12,038 bases of DNA from Candidatus Fermentibacteraceae bacterium. Lineage in GTDB: Bacteria; Fermentibacterota; Fermentibacteria; Fermentibacterales; JCC-6. The number at the start of each line of letters is the position of its first letter. Position 1 is the first letter of the stretch. Below the pieces are notes generated by a model. That model made no database searches. It was not told the origin of the DNA and worked only from the letters and a program-made list of their open reading frames with translations. This document shows positions 1 to 6,252 of this stretch, piece after piece. The DNA lies in assembly GCA_030596465.1 (NCBI GenBank), contig JAUVJW010000024.1, forward strand, positions 1-12,038. Reading direction: 5' to 3'. The translations under genes were made by a program, and so were the position numbers.

Positions 1-1214
1 CCGCAGGCCATACAATTTAAAGCGCCGGCCTTTTCCGCGTCTTCCCATCTGGCAAACTCGGAGGCAGTGGCGATTGCGCTGGGAACAAGCTTAAGAGGAC
101 AGATATCAACGCATTTGCCGCACCTGATACATGGACCTTCCGCAACATCTCTGACCTCATCCGGTGACATTGCCAGAATACCGCTTGTGCCCTTTGTTAC
201 CGGAGCAGCATCAGTGAACATGGCCATTCCCATCATGGGACCGCCACTAATCAATCTTTTTACATCGCCCTTGTATCCACCGGCAGCTTCGATCAGTTTA
301 GAAACAGGTGTTCCCACGCACACATCAAAATTACCCGGGCTGTTCACACCCAGGCCGGAAACCGTGGCAATTCTTCTGATACAGGGTATGCCCCTGCAGA
401 CAGCCTCAGTAACAGCAACGCAGGTTCCCACATTTTGAACAACAACACCTATGTTAAGGGGAAGACCACCCGCCGGTACTTTCCGGCCAACGGCAGCGTC
501 AATGAGCTGTTTCTCGGCACCTTGAGGATACCGCACTTTCAGCCGAACAACTTTTGCGCCCTTTTTCTCCAGAACCTCAATAGCGTCAGGCTTATTTACC
601 TCAATGCCAATACACGGGTCGGCAACACCCAGAACATGGGCAAGAATATTCATTCCAGTAATGAGATCATCAGCTCTTTCAAGCATAAGACGGTGATCCG
701 CAGTGAGATATGGTTCACATTCAACACCATTGATTATGAGTGTATCGATCTTTACGCCCTTTGGAGGTGAAAGCTTCACATAGGTTGGGAATGATGCCCC
801 GCCCATTCCGCAGACACCAGCTTCCTTTATCCTGTTAATGATCTCGGAAATTTCTGAATTCTTCCAATCGGTTATTGGCTCGTAAACCTCTCCGCCGTCT
901 TCTGATTCGGTCTTGATCACAACCGCAGGACCGCTGCGCATGTGGGGCATAGGGACATTCTCAACCCTTAGTACTTTTCCATTAACAGGCGAATGGGTCG
1001 GCAGACTGATGAAACCGTTCTGCTCTCCGATCACTGAACCTCTTTTAACCTCATCGCCCGGTTTAACCACCGGCCTGGACGGGGCTCCAAGATGCTGACA
1101 GAGAGGAACGGTAACAACCTCGGGAGCAGGGAGTCTCACTACGGCTGCACCGCTGGACAGACCCTTGTTTCCCGGAGGGTGCGTACCGCCGGCAAAGCTC
1201 TTTACCTTGCTCAT
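1..1214 (-). CDS. rnfC: RnfC, electron transport complex subunit (partial, C-terminus off the left edge)
   Basis: RnfC is the peripheral subunit of the Rnf complex, which couples electron flow between reduced ferredoxin and NAD to ion pumping across the inner membrane. The first 404 residues are visible. The N-terminal sandwich domain starts with FAGGTHPPGNK and has the QHLGAPSRPVVKPGD stretch (residues 40-54). The flavin/NADH-binding domain shows GMGGASFPT (136-144), NGVECEPYLTAD (162-173) and ISGGPMMG (322-329). A first ferredoxin motif, C362-x2-C365-x2-C368-x3-C372-P, is complete; a second begins with C401-x2-C404 at the very edge. The ATG at 1214 follows GGAGGAG closely; an earlier ATG ten bases upstream is out of frame. 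The frame is open throughout. rnfC usually leads an rnfCDGEAB operon, so the other subunits should lie to the left of the window. Identification is very secure. Confidence 0.97.
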   Translation of the reverse strand, partial: MSKVKSFAGGTHPPGNKGLSSGAAVVRLPAPEVVTVPLCQHLGAPSRPVVKPGDEVKRGSVIGEQNGFISLPTHSPVNGKVLRVENVPMPHMRSGPAVVIKTESEDGGEVYEPITDWKNSEISEIINRIKEAGVCGMGGASFPTYVKLSPPKGVKIDTLIINGVECEPYLTADHRLMLERADDLITGMNILAHVLGVADPCIGIEVNKPDAIEVLEKKGAKVVRLKVRYPQGAEKQLIDAAVGRKVPAGGLPLNIGVVVQNVGTCVAVTEAVCRGIPCIRRIATVSGLGVNSPGNFDVCVGTPVSKLIEAAGGYKGDVKRLISGGPMMGMAMFTDAAPVTKGTSGILAMSPDEVRDVAEGPCIRCGKCVDICPLKLVPSAIATASEFARWEDAEKAGALNCMAC

Positions 1215-1254
1215 GCTCCTCCATTGTTGGTGTTAGTTTCTATGTTATTATCTC

Positions 1255-1298
1255 ACATCTAATTACATATACTTTTCAGTCTACTGTCACTAAGACAG
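1255..1298 (-). promoter_or_regulatory. Candidate rnfC promoter with inverted repeat over the -35 box
   Basis: Read on the minus strand, GTGACA (1285-1290) and TGTAAT (1262-1267) each match the sigma-70 consensus at five of six positions and are exactly 17 bases apart. Transcription would begin near 1255, giving a leader of about 40 bases before the rnfC ATG. A CTGTC / GACAG inverted repeat (1284-1288 and 1294-1298, loop of 5) overlaps the -35 box and could be an operator. Prediction from sequence only; the 144-base gap between rnfC and nrdR holds nothing else I recognise. Confidence 0.4.
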
Positions 1299-1358
1299 CA
1301 AAGACACAATCAAAAGACATCATGGATTCATCAAATATACATAATCTGGAGGCTTTTT

Positions 1359-1811
1359 TCAGCCCTTAAGAAGTTTGTCCAATTCCTCGCGGAACTGCAG
1401 CACATCTCTGAATTGTCTGTAAACACTGGCGAACCGGACATATGCTACCTGATCCACTTCCTGAAGCAATTCCATGACACATTCACCGATAAATGTCCCT
1501 TCTACCTCATCGGGATATTCTTCGGTAACCCTGGAGATTATCTGCTCCACGAGAACTCTGATCTGTTCACCGGAAACAGGACGCTTCTCACATGATCGCA
1601 CTATACCCTTTTCCAGCTTCTTGGGATCAAAAGGTTCCCGCAACCCATTTTTTTTCACAACAGAAGGATAACTGGTTTCTATGTACTCATAAGTGGTAAA
1701 TCTGTATCCGCATTCATTGCACTCCCGCCTTCGCCTGGTTGCCCGGCCATCCTTAACTGTACGGGAATCTATTACCCTGTCATTACTGTTGGAACATCTT
1801 GGACATCTCAT
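1359..1811 (-). CDS. nrdR: NrdR, transcriptional repressor of ribonucleotide reductase genes
   Basis: NrdR is a nucleotide-sensing repressor that binds NrdR boxes upstream of ribonucleotide reductase operons. The protein starting at 1811 has 150 residues, the usual family length. The zinc ribbon is C3-x2-C6 and C31-x2-C34, with the basic stretch ATRRRREC between them, followed by RFTTYEYIE. An ATP-cone domain fills about residues 49-139 (VVKKNGLREPFDPKKLEKG, then EKRPVS, then VAYVRFASVYRQF). I chose the ATG at 1811 because the family begins MxCPxC. A longer reading from TTG at 1847 adds 12 unconserved residues and sits inside a likely -35 box. There is no Shine-Dalgarno sequence before 1811, so the mRNA may be leaderless. 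No ribonucleotide reductase gene or NrdR box is visible in the window. Confidence 0.96.
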   Translation of the reverse strand: MRCPRCSNSNDRVIDSRTVKDGRATRRRRECNECGYRFTTYEYIETSYPSVVKKNGLREPFDPKKLEKGIVRSCEKRPVSGEQIRVLVEQIISRVTEEYPDEVEGTFIGECVMELLQEVDQVAYVRFASVYRQFRDVLQFREELDKLLKG

Positions 1812-1847
1812 ATGGATGTTACTACAAACGAAAGTACTGCTCGTCAA
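1812..1847 (-). promoter_or_regulatory. Candidate nrdR promoter (leaderless arrangement)
   Basis: On the minus strand TTGACG (1842-1847) is followed after 17 bases by TAGTAA (1819-1824), a weak -10. The predicted first transcribed base falls at about 1811-1812, at the nrdR ATG itself. This agrees with the absence of a ribosome binding site. The -10 matches consensus poorly, so confidence is modest. Confidence 0.35.
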
Positions 1848-1857
1848 GACCGTGAAC

Positions 1858-1886
1858 TTGACGAATCAGGAATGTGTTCATAGAAT
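1858..1886 (+). promoter_or_regulatory. Promoter of the tRNA-His/Lys/Arg cluster
   Basis: TTGACG (1858-1863), a 17-base spacer and TAGAAT (1881-1886) form a near-consensus sigma-70-type promoter. The predicted start is near 1893, eight bases before the G-1 of tRNA-His. It is divergent from the nrdR promoter; the two -35 boxes form an inverted repeat, CGTCAAG (1842-1848) and CTTGACG (1857-1863), with 8 bases between. Confidence 0.65.
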
Positions 1887-1900
1887 TGGGGCACTTCAGT

Positions 1901-1977
1901 GGTGGGTGTAGTTCAGTTGGCAGAGCCCCTGATTGTGGTTCAGGTGGTCGCCGGTTCGAGCCCGGTCACCCACCCCA
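1901..1977 (+). tRNA. tRNA-His (anticodon GTG)
   Basis: A full cloverleaf can be drawn by hand. The acceptor stem GTGGGTG (1902-1908) pairs with CACCCAC (1967-1973). The D arm is GTTC/GAGC. The anticodon stem CCTGA/TCAGG encloses the loop TTGTGGT, giving anticodon GTG. The T arm is GCCGG/CCGGT around TTCGAGC. The extra G at 1901 opposite C73 (1974) is the G-1:C73 identity pair of histidine tRNA. CCA is encoded at 1975-1977. It is the first of three tandem tRNAs. Confidence 0.97.
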
Positions 1978-1982
1978 TTAAT

Positions 1983-2058
1983 GCGCTCCTGGCTCAATTG
2001 GCAGAGCAACGGACTCTTAATCCGTGGGTTCCGGGTTCAAGTCCCGGGGGGCGTACCA
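1983..2058 (+). tRNA. tRNA-Lys (anticodon CTT)
   Basis: The acceptor stem GCGCTCC (1983-1989) pairs with GGGGCGT, starting with a G1:U72 wobble and also holding a U:G at the fifth pair. The D arm is GCTC/GAGC and the anticodon stem ACGGA/TCCGT encloses CTCTTAA, anticodon CTT, reading AAG. The T arm is CCGGG/CCCGG around TTCAAGT. The discriminator is A and CCA is encoded at 2056-2058. Only 5 bases separate it from tRNA-His, so they should be co-transcribed. Confidence 0.97.
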
Positions 2059-2084
2059 GAGGGGGCATGGCTGCATGTCCCCTT
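2059..2084 (+). other. Strong hairpin in the tRNA-Lys/tRNA-Arg spacer
   Basis: GGGGGCATG (2061-2069) pairs with CATGTCCCC (2074-2082) around the loop GCTG. A2060:T2083 and a G2059:T2084 wobble extend it to eleven pairs. The stem starts directly after the tRNA-Lys CCA. TTACAAAATATAT follows, which is not a real T-tract, so a processing signal or attenuating structure seems likelier than a full terminator; tRNA-Arg follows 15 bases later. Confidence 0.6.
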
Positions 2085-2099
2085 ACAAAATATATCGGT

Positions 2100-2176
<77 letters not shown>

Positions 2177-2201
2177 GATTACTCTTCTTTACTTTCATCT
2201 C

Positions 2202-2234
2202 TTGACAACCGCTTCTTTTATTTGCAGATAGTAA
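2202..2234 (+). promoter_or_regulatory. Candidate promoter of the sigma factor gene
   Basis: A perfect TTGACA lies at 2202-2207, downstream of tRNA-Arg. The -10 is less clear: GATAGT (2227-2232) matches four of six positions at a 19-base spacing. Transcription would begin near 2240, leaving a leader of about 50 bases before the TTG at 2291. Read-through from the tRNA promoter is an alternative or additional source of transcript. Confidence 0.4.
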
Positions 2235-2290
2235 CAATACGTGTTGTAGCAAGTTATCTGTTAACATTGTCATTGAGGGGGCGTGGTTCT

Positions 2291-3133
2291 TTGGGTATTC
2301 GAAGGGTTGAGGGTAAATCTCTTGAGCTATATCTCCGTGAGATCGGGTCAAAAGAATCTCTTACATCCGAAGAAGAGGCTGATCTTGCAAGAAAAATCAA
2401 AGCTGACGACAGAGAGGCACAGGAAATTCTGGTAGAAGCCAACCTCAGATTTGTGGTAAGCATCGCCAAACAATATGCCAATCAGGGAGTTGCCCTTGAA
2501 GATCTTATCAGCGAAGGCAATGTTGGTCTGATACGGGCGGCCAGAGGTTTTGACGAAAAACGAGGTTGCCGATTTATCACCTACGCTGTATGGTGGATAA
2601 GACAGGCAATTCTTCAAACTCTTGCTGAAAATTCCAGAATTGTCAGATTACCTCTTAACCGGGTAAATGAATTGTATCGAATGGGTAGAGCCTCCAGAGA
2701 ACTGGGGCATAACCTGGGTCGTAAACCCTCCACTGATGAAATTGCCGGCCAGCTTGATGTACCGCGAAAAAACATTGAGGGAATGCTTTCAATTCACAGT
2801 ACACACCTCTCTCTGGACAGACCGGTTTACGATGGAAGTGACAAAACCTTTCAAGATATGATGCCCTCCCGTGACAAGGAATCTCCGGAAGATGCCGTTG
2901 TGGAAGACTCTCTGAAGAAGAGCGTACTCGAGATGCTGGAAACTCTCGATATACGGGAGAAAACCATTATCAGCCTTTTCTTCGGTTTAAGCACAAACAG
3001 AAGACACACCCTGGCTGAAATCGGACGAACCATGGGAATAAGCCGGGAACGGGTCAGACAACTGAAGAACAGAGCTATCGACAAACTGCAGCAGCATTAT
3101 GATTCCGATACTATGCTGATGCTGCTTGACTGA
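2291..3133 (+). CDS. rpoD: Primary-type RNA polymerase sigma factor (RpoD/SigA family, short FCB form)
   Basis: This protein directs core RNA polymerase to housekeeping promoters. From the TTG at 2291 it has 280 residues, close to the roughly 290 of Bacteroidota RpoD. It lacks region 1.1 and the long non-conserved insert of E. coli RpoD. Region 1.2 contains SLELYLREIG (about 10-19). Region 2 has ANLRFVVSIAKQY (50-62) and region 2.4 TYAVWWIRQAIL (98-109), ending in RIVRLPLNRV. Region 3 covers about 125-200. Region 4.2 carries the helix-turn-helix TLAEIGRTMGISRERVRQLK (240-259). I chose 2291 because GAGGGGG (2275-2281) precedes it. The open frame could extend to a GTG at 2171, but that lies inside tRNA-Arg and upstream of the likely promoter. 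A group 2 sigma factor cannot be excluded if the genome has another rpoD. Confidence 0.9.
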   Translation: MGIRRVEGKSLELYLREIGSKESLTSEEEADLARKIKADDREAQEILVEANLRFVVSIAKQYANQGVALEDLISEGNVGLIRAARGFDEKRGCRFITYAVWWIRQAILQTLAENSRIVRLPLNRVNELYRMGRASRELGHNLGRKPSTDEIAGQLDVPRKNIEGMLSIHSTHLSLDRPVYDGSDKTFQDMMPSRDKESPEDAVVEDSLKKSVLEMLETLDIREKTIISLFFGLSTNRRHTLAEIGRTMGISRERVRQLKNRAIDKLQQHYDSDTMLMLLD

Positions 3134-3391
3134 TCAATTCGAGTAACACCTGCTCTTCGGACCCGAGCCCTTGTGTTTCTCTACTCTTTCCGGTTTAAGG
3201 TTTTTTTGTTCCGCCATGGCAAGAAAAGCCGCACCGTCTTCCGCCTTCACAGAAATACACATTCCGCAATCGGTTGAAACATTTCTTGGTATGGGAACCA
3301 TCCTGCAGGAAATACCACTCTTCCTGGCCGCTCTTTCAGCGGTAAGTACATGTGTCATTGATTTAAATATCATGTACAAATAGTCATTCAC
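3134..3391 (-). CDS. DUF3343 protein, putative Se/S carrier-like
   Basis: A small 85-residue protein resembling DUF3343, a family described as putative Se/S carriers and often found beside desulfurases or selenium genes. The beta strand YLYMIFKSMTH (5-15), the helix with TAERAARKSGI, and the signature P35-R-N-V-S39-x2-C42-G43 support the call. Four cysteines are present (29, 42, 45, 82). C42 is at the conserved position; C45 and C82 near the C-terminus look additional. The start is GTG at 3391, with GAGG seven bases upstream. It overlaps the end of the desulfurase gene by 8 bases, so the two are probably translationally coupled. Sulfur or selenium transfer from the desulfurase is an inference. 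Its stop codon directly abuts that of the convergent sigma factor gene. Confidence 0.82.
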   Translation of the reverse strand: MNDYLYMIFKSMTHVLTAERAARKSGISCRMVPIPRNVSTDCGMCISVKAEDGAAFLAMAEQKNLKPERVEKHKGSGPKSRCYSN

Positions 3392-4523
3392 AGTACATCC
3401 TCACCGCTTTCAATGCCATTTCTATATCGTTGACTGTGGTAAACAGTCCGGGACTGAGTCTTACGGTTCCACCTGGAAATGTACCTATGGTTCTGTGTGC
3501 GGAGGCCGCGCAGTGAAACCCGTGCCGGCAACAGATGTTGTGCTCCCGTGAAAGGTAATCAGCAATTGAAGCGGTACATGAGTCGGCCAGAGTAAATGAG
3601 ACAACAGCAGTCCACAATTTCCCCGATGAGGGTCTGTGAACTGTAGCACCCTTGATTTCCTCAATACCCCTGGCAAGCATACCGGCAACTTTCATCTTTC
3701 TTCTGTATATCTCCTGGAGACCAATGGAATTCAAGTACTCAATTCCAGCAAGAAGACCTGCCAGCCCGGGACCGTTCATCGTACCTGCCTCAAAACGATC
3801 CGGAAGGAAATCGGGCTGTCTGCTTTCCTCGGACAGGCTACCTGTTCCCCCCTGGGCCAGGGATTGAATCTGATCGGGGTTAAACCGGTCAGCAAACACC
3901 ATTCCCCCGGTTCCAGGCACTCCCATCAGCCCCTTATGGCCTGTAAATGCAATTATGTCTGCCCCCTGGGTAAAGTTAACTGGTACTATTCCCGCACTCT
4001 GAGCAACATCCAGCATGAAGATTGTTCCGCGAGAGCGGCAGATTTTTGAAATAGCCGCAACATCCTGTACAGTTCCGGTTACATTGGATCCATGGTTAAG
4101 TACTGCCAGTTTTGCCCCGTCTGTGTTTCTTTCAAATGCCCCAAGATCAAGATGGCCCTGTCTGTCGCAGGGAGAGTAAACTACTTCCACTCCTTTTTCA
4201 GAGAGAGCGGTCAGCGGGCGGGTTACCGCATTGTGTTCCATTGAGGAAGATACAACTTTGTCTCCGTTTTTAAGCATACCGTGAAGAACTGTGTTTATAG
4301 CCCACGTAACATTGTGAGTAAATATCACATTCAGAGGATTGCCGCCGCCAAAAAAAGAAGCCACAGCTTCCCGGCAATCGAGAACAACACCAAGCGCGTC
4401 AAGAGCAGCTGTACAGTTCCCTCTGGCAGGACTGGCTCCAATGTTTCTTATATAATCGGAAACGGCTTCAACCACCGATTCCGGTTTCGGCCATGAGGTG
4501 GAAGCATTGTCAAGATAAATCAA
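3384..4523 (-). CDS. Cysteine desulfurase family protein (TIGR01977-like, class V aminotransferase)
   Basis: A PLP enzyme of 379 residues expected to remove sulfur (or selenium) from cysteine (or selenocysteine) through a persulfide on an active-site cysteine. It opens with MIYLDNASTSWPKPESV, typical of the EF2568-like subfamily. H97 (MEHNAV) should stack on the cofactor, D172 (MLDVAQSAG) should bind the pyridine nitrogen, and K197 in FTGHKGLMG should form the Schiff base. C338 in CRHGFHCAA matches the catalytic loop of the SufS/CsdA (group II) enzymes. The TTG start at 4523 has AAAGGAG six bases upstream; no in-frame ATG lies near. The overlapping DUF3343 gene is the natural candidate acceptor. 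No selD, tusA or iron-sulfur scaffold gene is visible, so a general Fe-S role cannot be distinguished from selenium use. Confidence 0.92.
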   Translation of the reverse strand: MIYLDNASTSWPKPESVVEAVSDYIRNIGASPARGNCTAALDALGVVLDCREAVASFFGGGNPLNVIFTHNVTWAINTVLHGMLKNGDKVVSSSMEHNAVTRPLTALSEKGVEVVYSPCDRQGHLDLGAFERNTDGAKLAVLNHGSNVTGTVQDVAAISKICRSRGTIFMLDVAQSAGIVPVNFTQGADIIAFTGHKGLMGVPGTGGMVFADRFNPDQIQSLAQGGTGSLSEESRQPDFLPDRFEAGTMNGPGLAGLLAGIEYLNSIGLQEIYRRKMKVAGMLARGIEEIKGATVHRPSSGKLWTAVVSFTLADSCTASIADYLSREHNICCRHGFHCAASAHRTIGTFPGGTVRLSPGLFTTVNDIEMALKAVRMYCE

Positions 4524-4603
4524 AGGCAGCTCCTTTCTTTATCCGACAAATATATAAGATTACAAAAGAAAATCTATCTGTACCTAACCCGAATCCATCA
4601 AAA

Positions 4604-4748
4604 GTTTCTTGCTGCAATACCGTATCTCGCTGCACAGCCTTCGTTATACTCCCGTCGCCATCCTCAACATACTGCAAAAGTATGCCTGCGGGGTCACCAG
4701 TCGTATGCCTCGGCTGAACAACAATCTACGGCATTTCGCGACAGTAAC
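4604..4748. repeat. 145-bp imperfect palindrome, probable dispersed intergenic repeat
   Basis: The 286-base gap between the desulfurase and PEBP genes (4524-4809) holds a long imperfect inverted repeat centred near 4676. The core is a perfect hairpin, CATACT (4668-4673) and AGTATG (4679-4684), loop GCAAA. Farther out, CAGCC (4635-4639) mirrors GGCTG (4712-4716), CCGTA (4620-4624) mirrors TACGG (4728-4732), and GTTTC (4604-4608) mirrors GTAAC (4744-4748), all about the same centre. No plausible protein is encoded. The architecture resembles a REP/MITE-like element; copies elsewhere in the genome would be needed to prove it. A second small hairpin (CCGG...CCGG, about 4760-4775) lies between it and the PEBP stop. 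No convincing desulfurase promoter was found here, only an AT-rich stretch at 4545-4580. Confidence 0.6.
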
Positions 4749-4809
4749 CTATGATGGATCCGGGCTAAGAGCCGGCAGGATGCGACAGATATACTTGACA
4801 GGGTTTATT

Positions 4810-5256
4810 TCAAGAGTACACACAGCTTACTTCTGCTGTTCCAAGAATGTGCCCTTTCATAGCCGATTCGAGTATGGACGCGGAGACATCCCCGTCTGCG
4901 ATATTCAGAATCAGGTCAAGAGCATACAATGAGAAGCTCAACGAAAGATCGGGAAGCTTCTCGGCGGGTCCGGTCCATCCGATACCAAGAAGGTCGTTTA
5001 CACCTTGACACATCCCTCCGGGAAGAACACTCTCTGCTGGAAGCCTGCCGTAAATGGTTTTTTTTCCGATTGGAATATTCCATAACACCCAGAGAACTTT
5101 TTCCCGGGATGAAGAACATATAAGAGCCAGGCTCCGGGTTCCCTCGGGCTCCTCCGCCCATCCAAATGGTGGAGATGCATTAAGTCCCGCTGAGGTATAC
5201 CAGCCTGGCAGATATCCCCCGTCTGTAAAAGCACTGCTGCAAATTTTAAACTCCAT
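4810..5256 (-). CDS. YbhB/YbcL-like PEBP (Raf kinase inhibitor-like) protein with degenerate ligand pocket
   Basis: A 148-residue protein with the PEBP fold pattern: GYLPGWYTSAGLNASPPFGW (14-33), SLALI (42-46), WVLWNIP (56-62), GVNDLLGIGWTGP (85-97), LYALD (110-114) and AMKGHILG (132-139). Family members bind anionic or phospholipid-like ligands; the roles of bacterial YbhB proteins are poorly known. The usual pocket is lost. The DPDAP segment is replaced around residues 48-52 (SSSRE), the histidine of the HW pair is L55, and the HRY motif falls at LSL (104-106). The fold is therefore kept but the canonical pocket is not. The ATG at 5256 has AAGGG seven bases upstream and lies 36 bases after the CDF gene, so it is probably the last gene of the minus-strand train. 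No signal peptide is seen. Confidence 0.8.
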   Translation of the reverse strand: MEFKICSSAFTDGGYLPGWYTSAGLNASPPFGWAEEPEGTRSLALICSSSREKVLWVLWNIPIGKKTIYGRLPAESVLPGGMCQGVNDLLGIGWTGPAEKLPDLSLSFSLYALDLILNIADGDVSASILESAMKGHILGTAEVSCVYS

Positions 5257-5292
5257 TGTAATCCCTTCTTCCCCCTTATTGCAACATATTGA

Positions 5293-6252
5293 TTATTTTC
5301 TCTTCTGTAAATACCTCGATCTTCCAGTATTCTGACAATTGTCTGCATCCCCGCAGGGAGAAAACGGTTCTACCCGGGCAATTACATCCCTTACCGAGGA
5401 ATCACAATTCAGAATACTTTCTTCTACCTGCCTGCCTATAATGTACCCCTGCTGTACAGAACTGTCACTTTTAACCTGCAGGTGAAGGTCAACATAAATT
5501 CCGCCCCCCTGCATTCTGGCCCTGAATCGGTGAATACTGATAACCCCTGTAACACACCTGGCAGCGCTCATCATCTTATCAACAACTTCCACAGGCGGAG
5601 CCGAATTGGTCACTTCTCCAATAACCGGCTGCAGCACCTTCCATCCGGCCTTTATGATGAAAATCGAGACAACGGCGCCTCCTATACTGTCCAGAAACAT
5701 AAAAGATCTGCTGATCATTGGCGCACTTACCGCAATGAGAACAGGAATGGAGCTTAAGCCATCGGATCTGTGATGCCATGCGTTAGCAGCAAGGGCACCG
5801 GATCCGGTTTCTCCTGCTTTCTTCAGTGTCCAGCGGAAAAGTACTTCCTTGGCAATCAGCGATACAGCGGCAGCGACAATAGCAAATATGCCCGGTCTGA
5901 CCGATGTTGTATCGCTGCCGAGAGCTTTCAGAGAGTCAATGGCAATCCCAAAACCTGTGAGCAAAAGCATAATACCGATAAAAAGACTGACAACAGTTTC
6001 TATGCCTTTGTGTCCCATGGGATGTGTTTCATCGGGAGGTTTGCACCAGAATCCGGCACCAACTATTATCGCCGCATCCGTAGTGAGATCGGACAGACTG
6101 TGTACAGCATCCGCCACAAGAGCCCTGCTTCCGGCCAGGATTCCCGCGTATCCTTTTAATGCAGTAAGAAGAAGATTAACAATAAGCCCGACTACAGCGG
6201 CACGCTGTATGGGTTCAGCTTTTTGAGGAGACTCTGGAGATGTATTCGGCAT
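5293..6252 (-). CDS. Cation diffusion facilitator (CDF) family metal transporter
   Basis: A 319-residue inner-membrane exporter that should exchange divalent metals, probably zinc or iron/manganese, for protons. Hydrophobic segments lie at about 16-36, 40-66, 84-105, 121-140, 165-182 and 186-205, giving the expected six. The transport-site motifs are H51-x3-D55 in LVADAVHSLSD (segment 2) and H160-x3-D164 in ANAWHHRSDG (segment 5). An HxxxD/HxxxD arrangement is like that of zinc-selective animal ZnT proteins, so zinc is a reasonable guess. HPMGHKGIE (77-85) precedes segment 3. The cytoplasmic C-terminal domain (about 215-298) has HRFRARMQGGGIYVDLHLQV (241-260). The ATG at 6252 has GGAG five bases upstream and overlaps the end of the M20 peptidase gene by 38 bases. 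Confidence 0.93.
   Translation of the reverse strand: MPNTSPESPQKAEPIQRAAVVGLIVNLLLTALKGYAGILAGSRALVADAVHSLSDLTTDAAIIVGAGFWCKPPDETHPMGHKGIETVVSLFIGIMLLLTGFGIAIDSLKALGSDTTSVRPGIFAIVAAAVSLIAKEVLFRWTLKKAGETGSGALAANAWHHRSDGLSSIPVLIAVSAPMISRSFMFLDSIGGAVVSIFIIKAGWKVLQPVIGEVTNSAPPVEVVDKMMSAARCVTGVISIHRFRARMQGGGIYVDLHLQVKSDSSVQQGYIIGRQVEESILNCDSSVRDVIARVEPFSPCGDADNCQNTGRSRYLQKRK

Noticed and set aside
361..420. Possible frameshift in rnfC near the TEAVCRGIP segment
   Set aside because: A careful second reading of the reverse complement gives one continuous frame through the CIRRIATVSG segment; the apparent break was a miscounted C.
67..1098. Plus-strand open frames across 67-438, 435-770 and 913-1098
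   Set aside because: All lie within the minus-strand rnfC frame, which has unmistakable RnfC motifs; the plus-strand translations have low complexity and no domain character.
1351..1368. GGCT-GAAAAA-AGCC hairpin at the nrdR stop as a terminator
   Set aside because: The stem has only four pairs and no T-tract follows in the direction of nrdR transcription.
1812..1847. Longer NrdR starting from TTG at 1847
   Set aside because: The extra 12 residues precede the invariant MxCPxC start, and the TTG is part of a probable -35 box.
4493..4932. Plus-strand open frames in and beside the 4524-4809 gap
   Set aside because: No ribosome site or recognisable motif, and they run through the palindrome and into the antisense of the desulfurase and PEBP genes.
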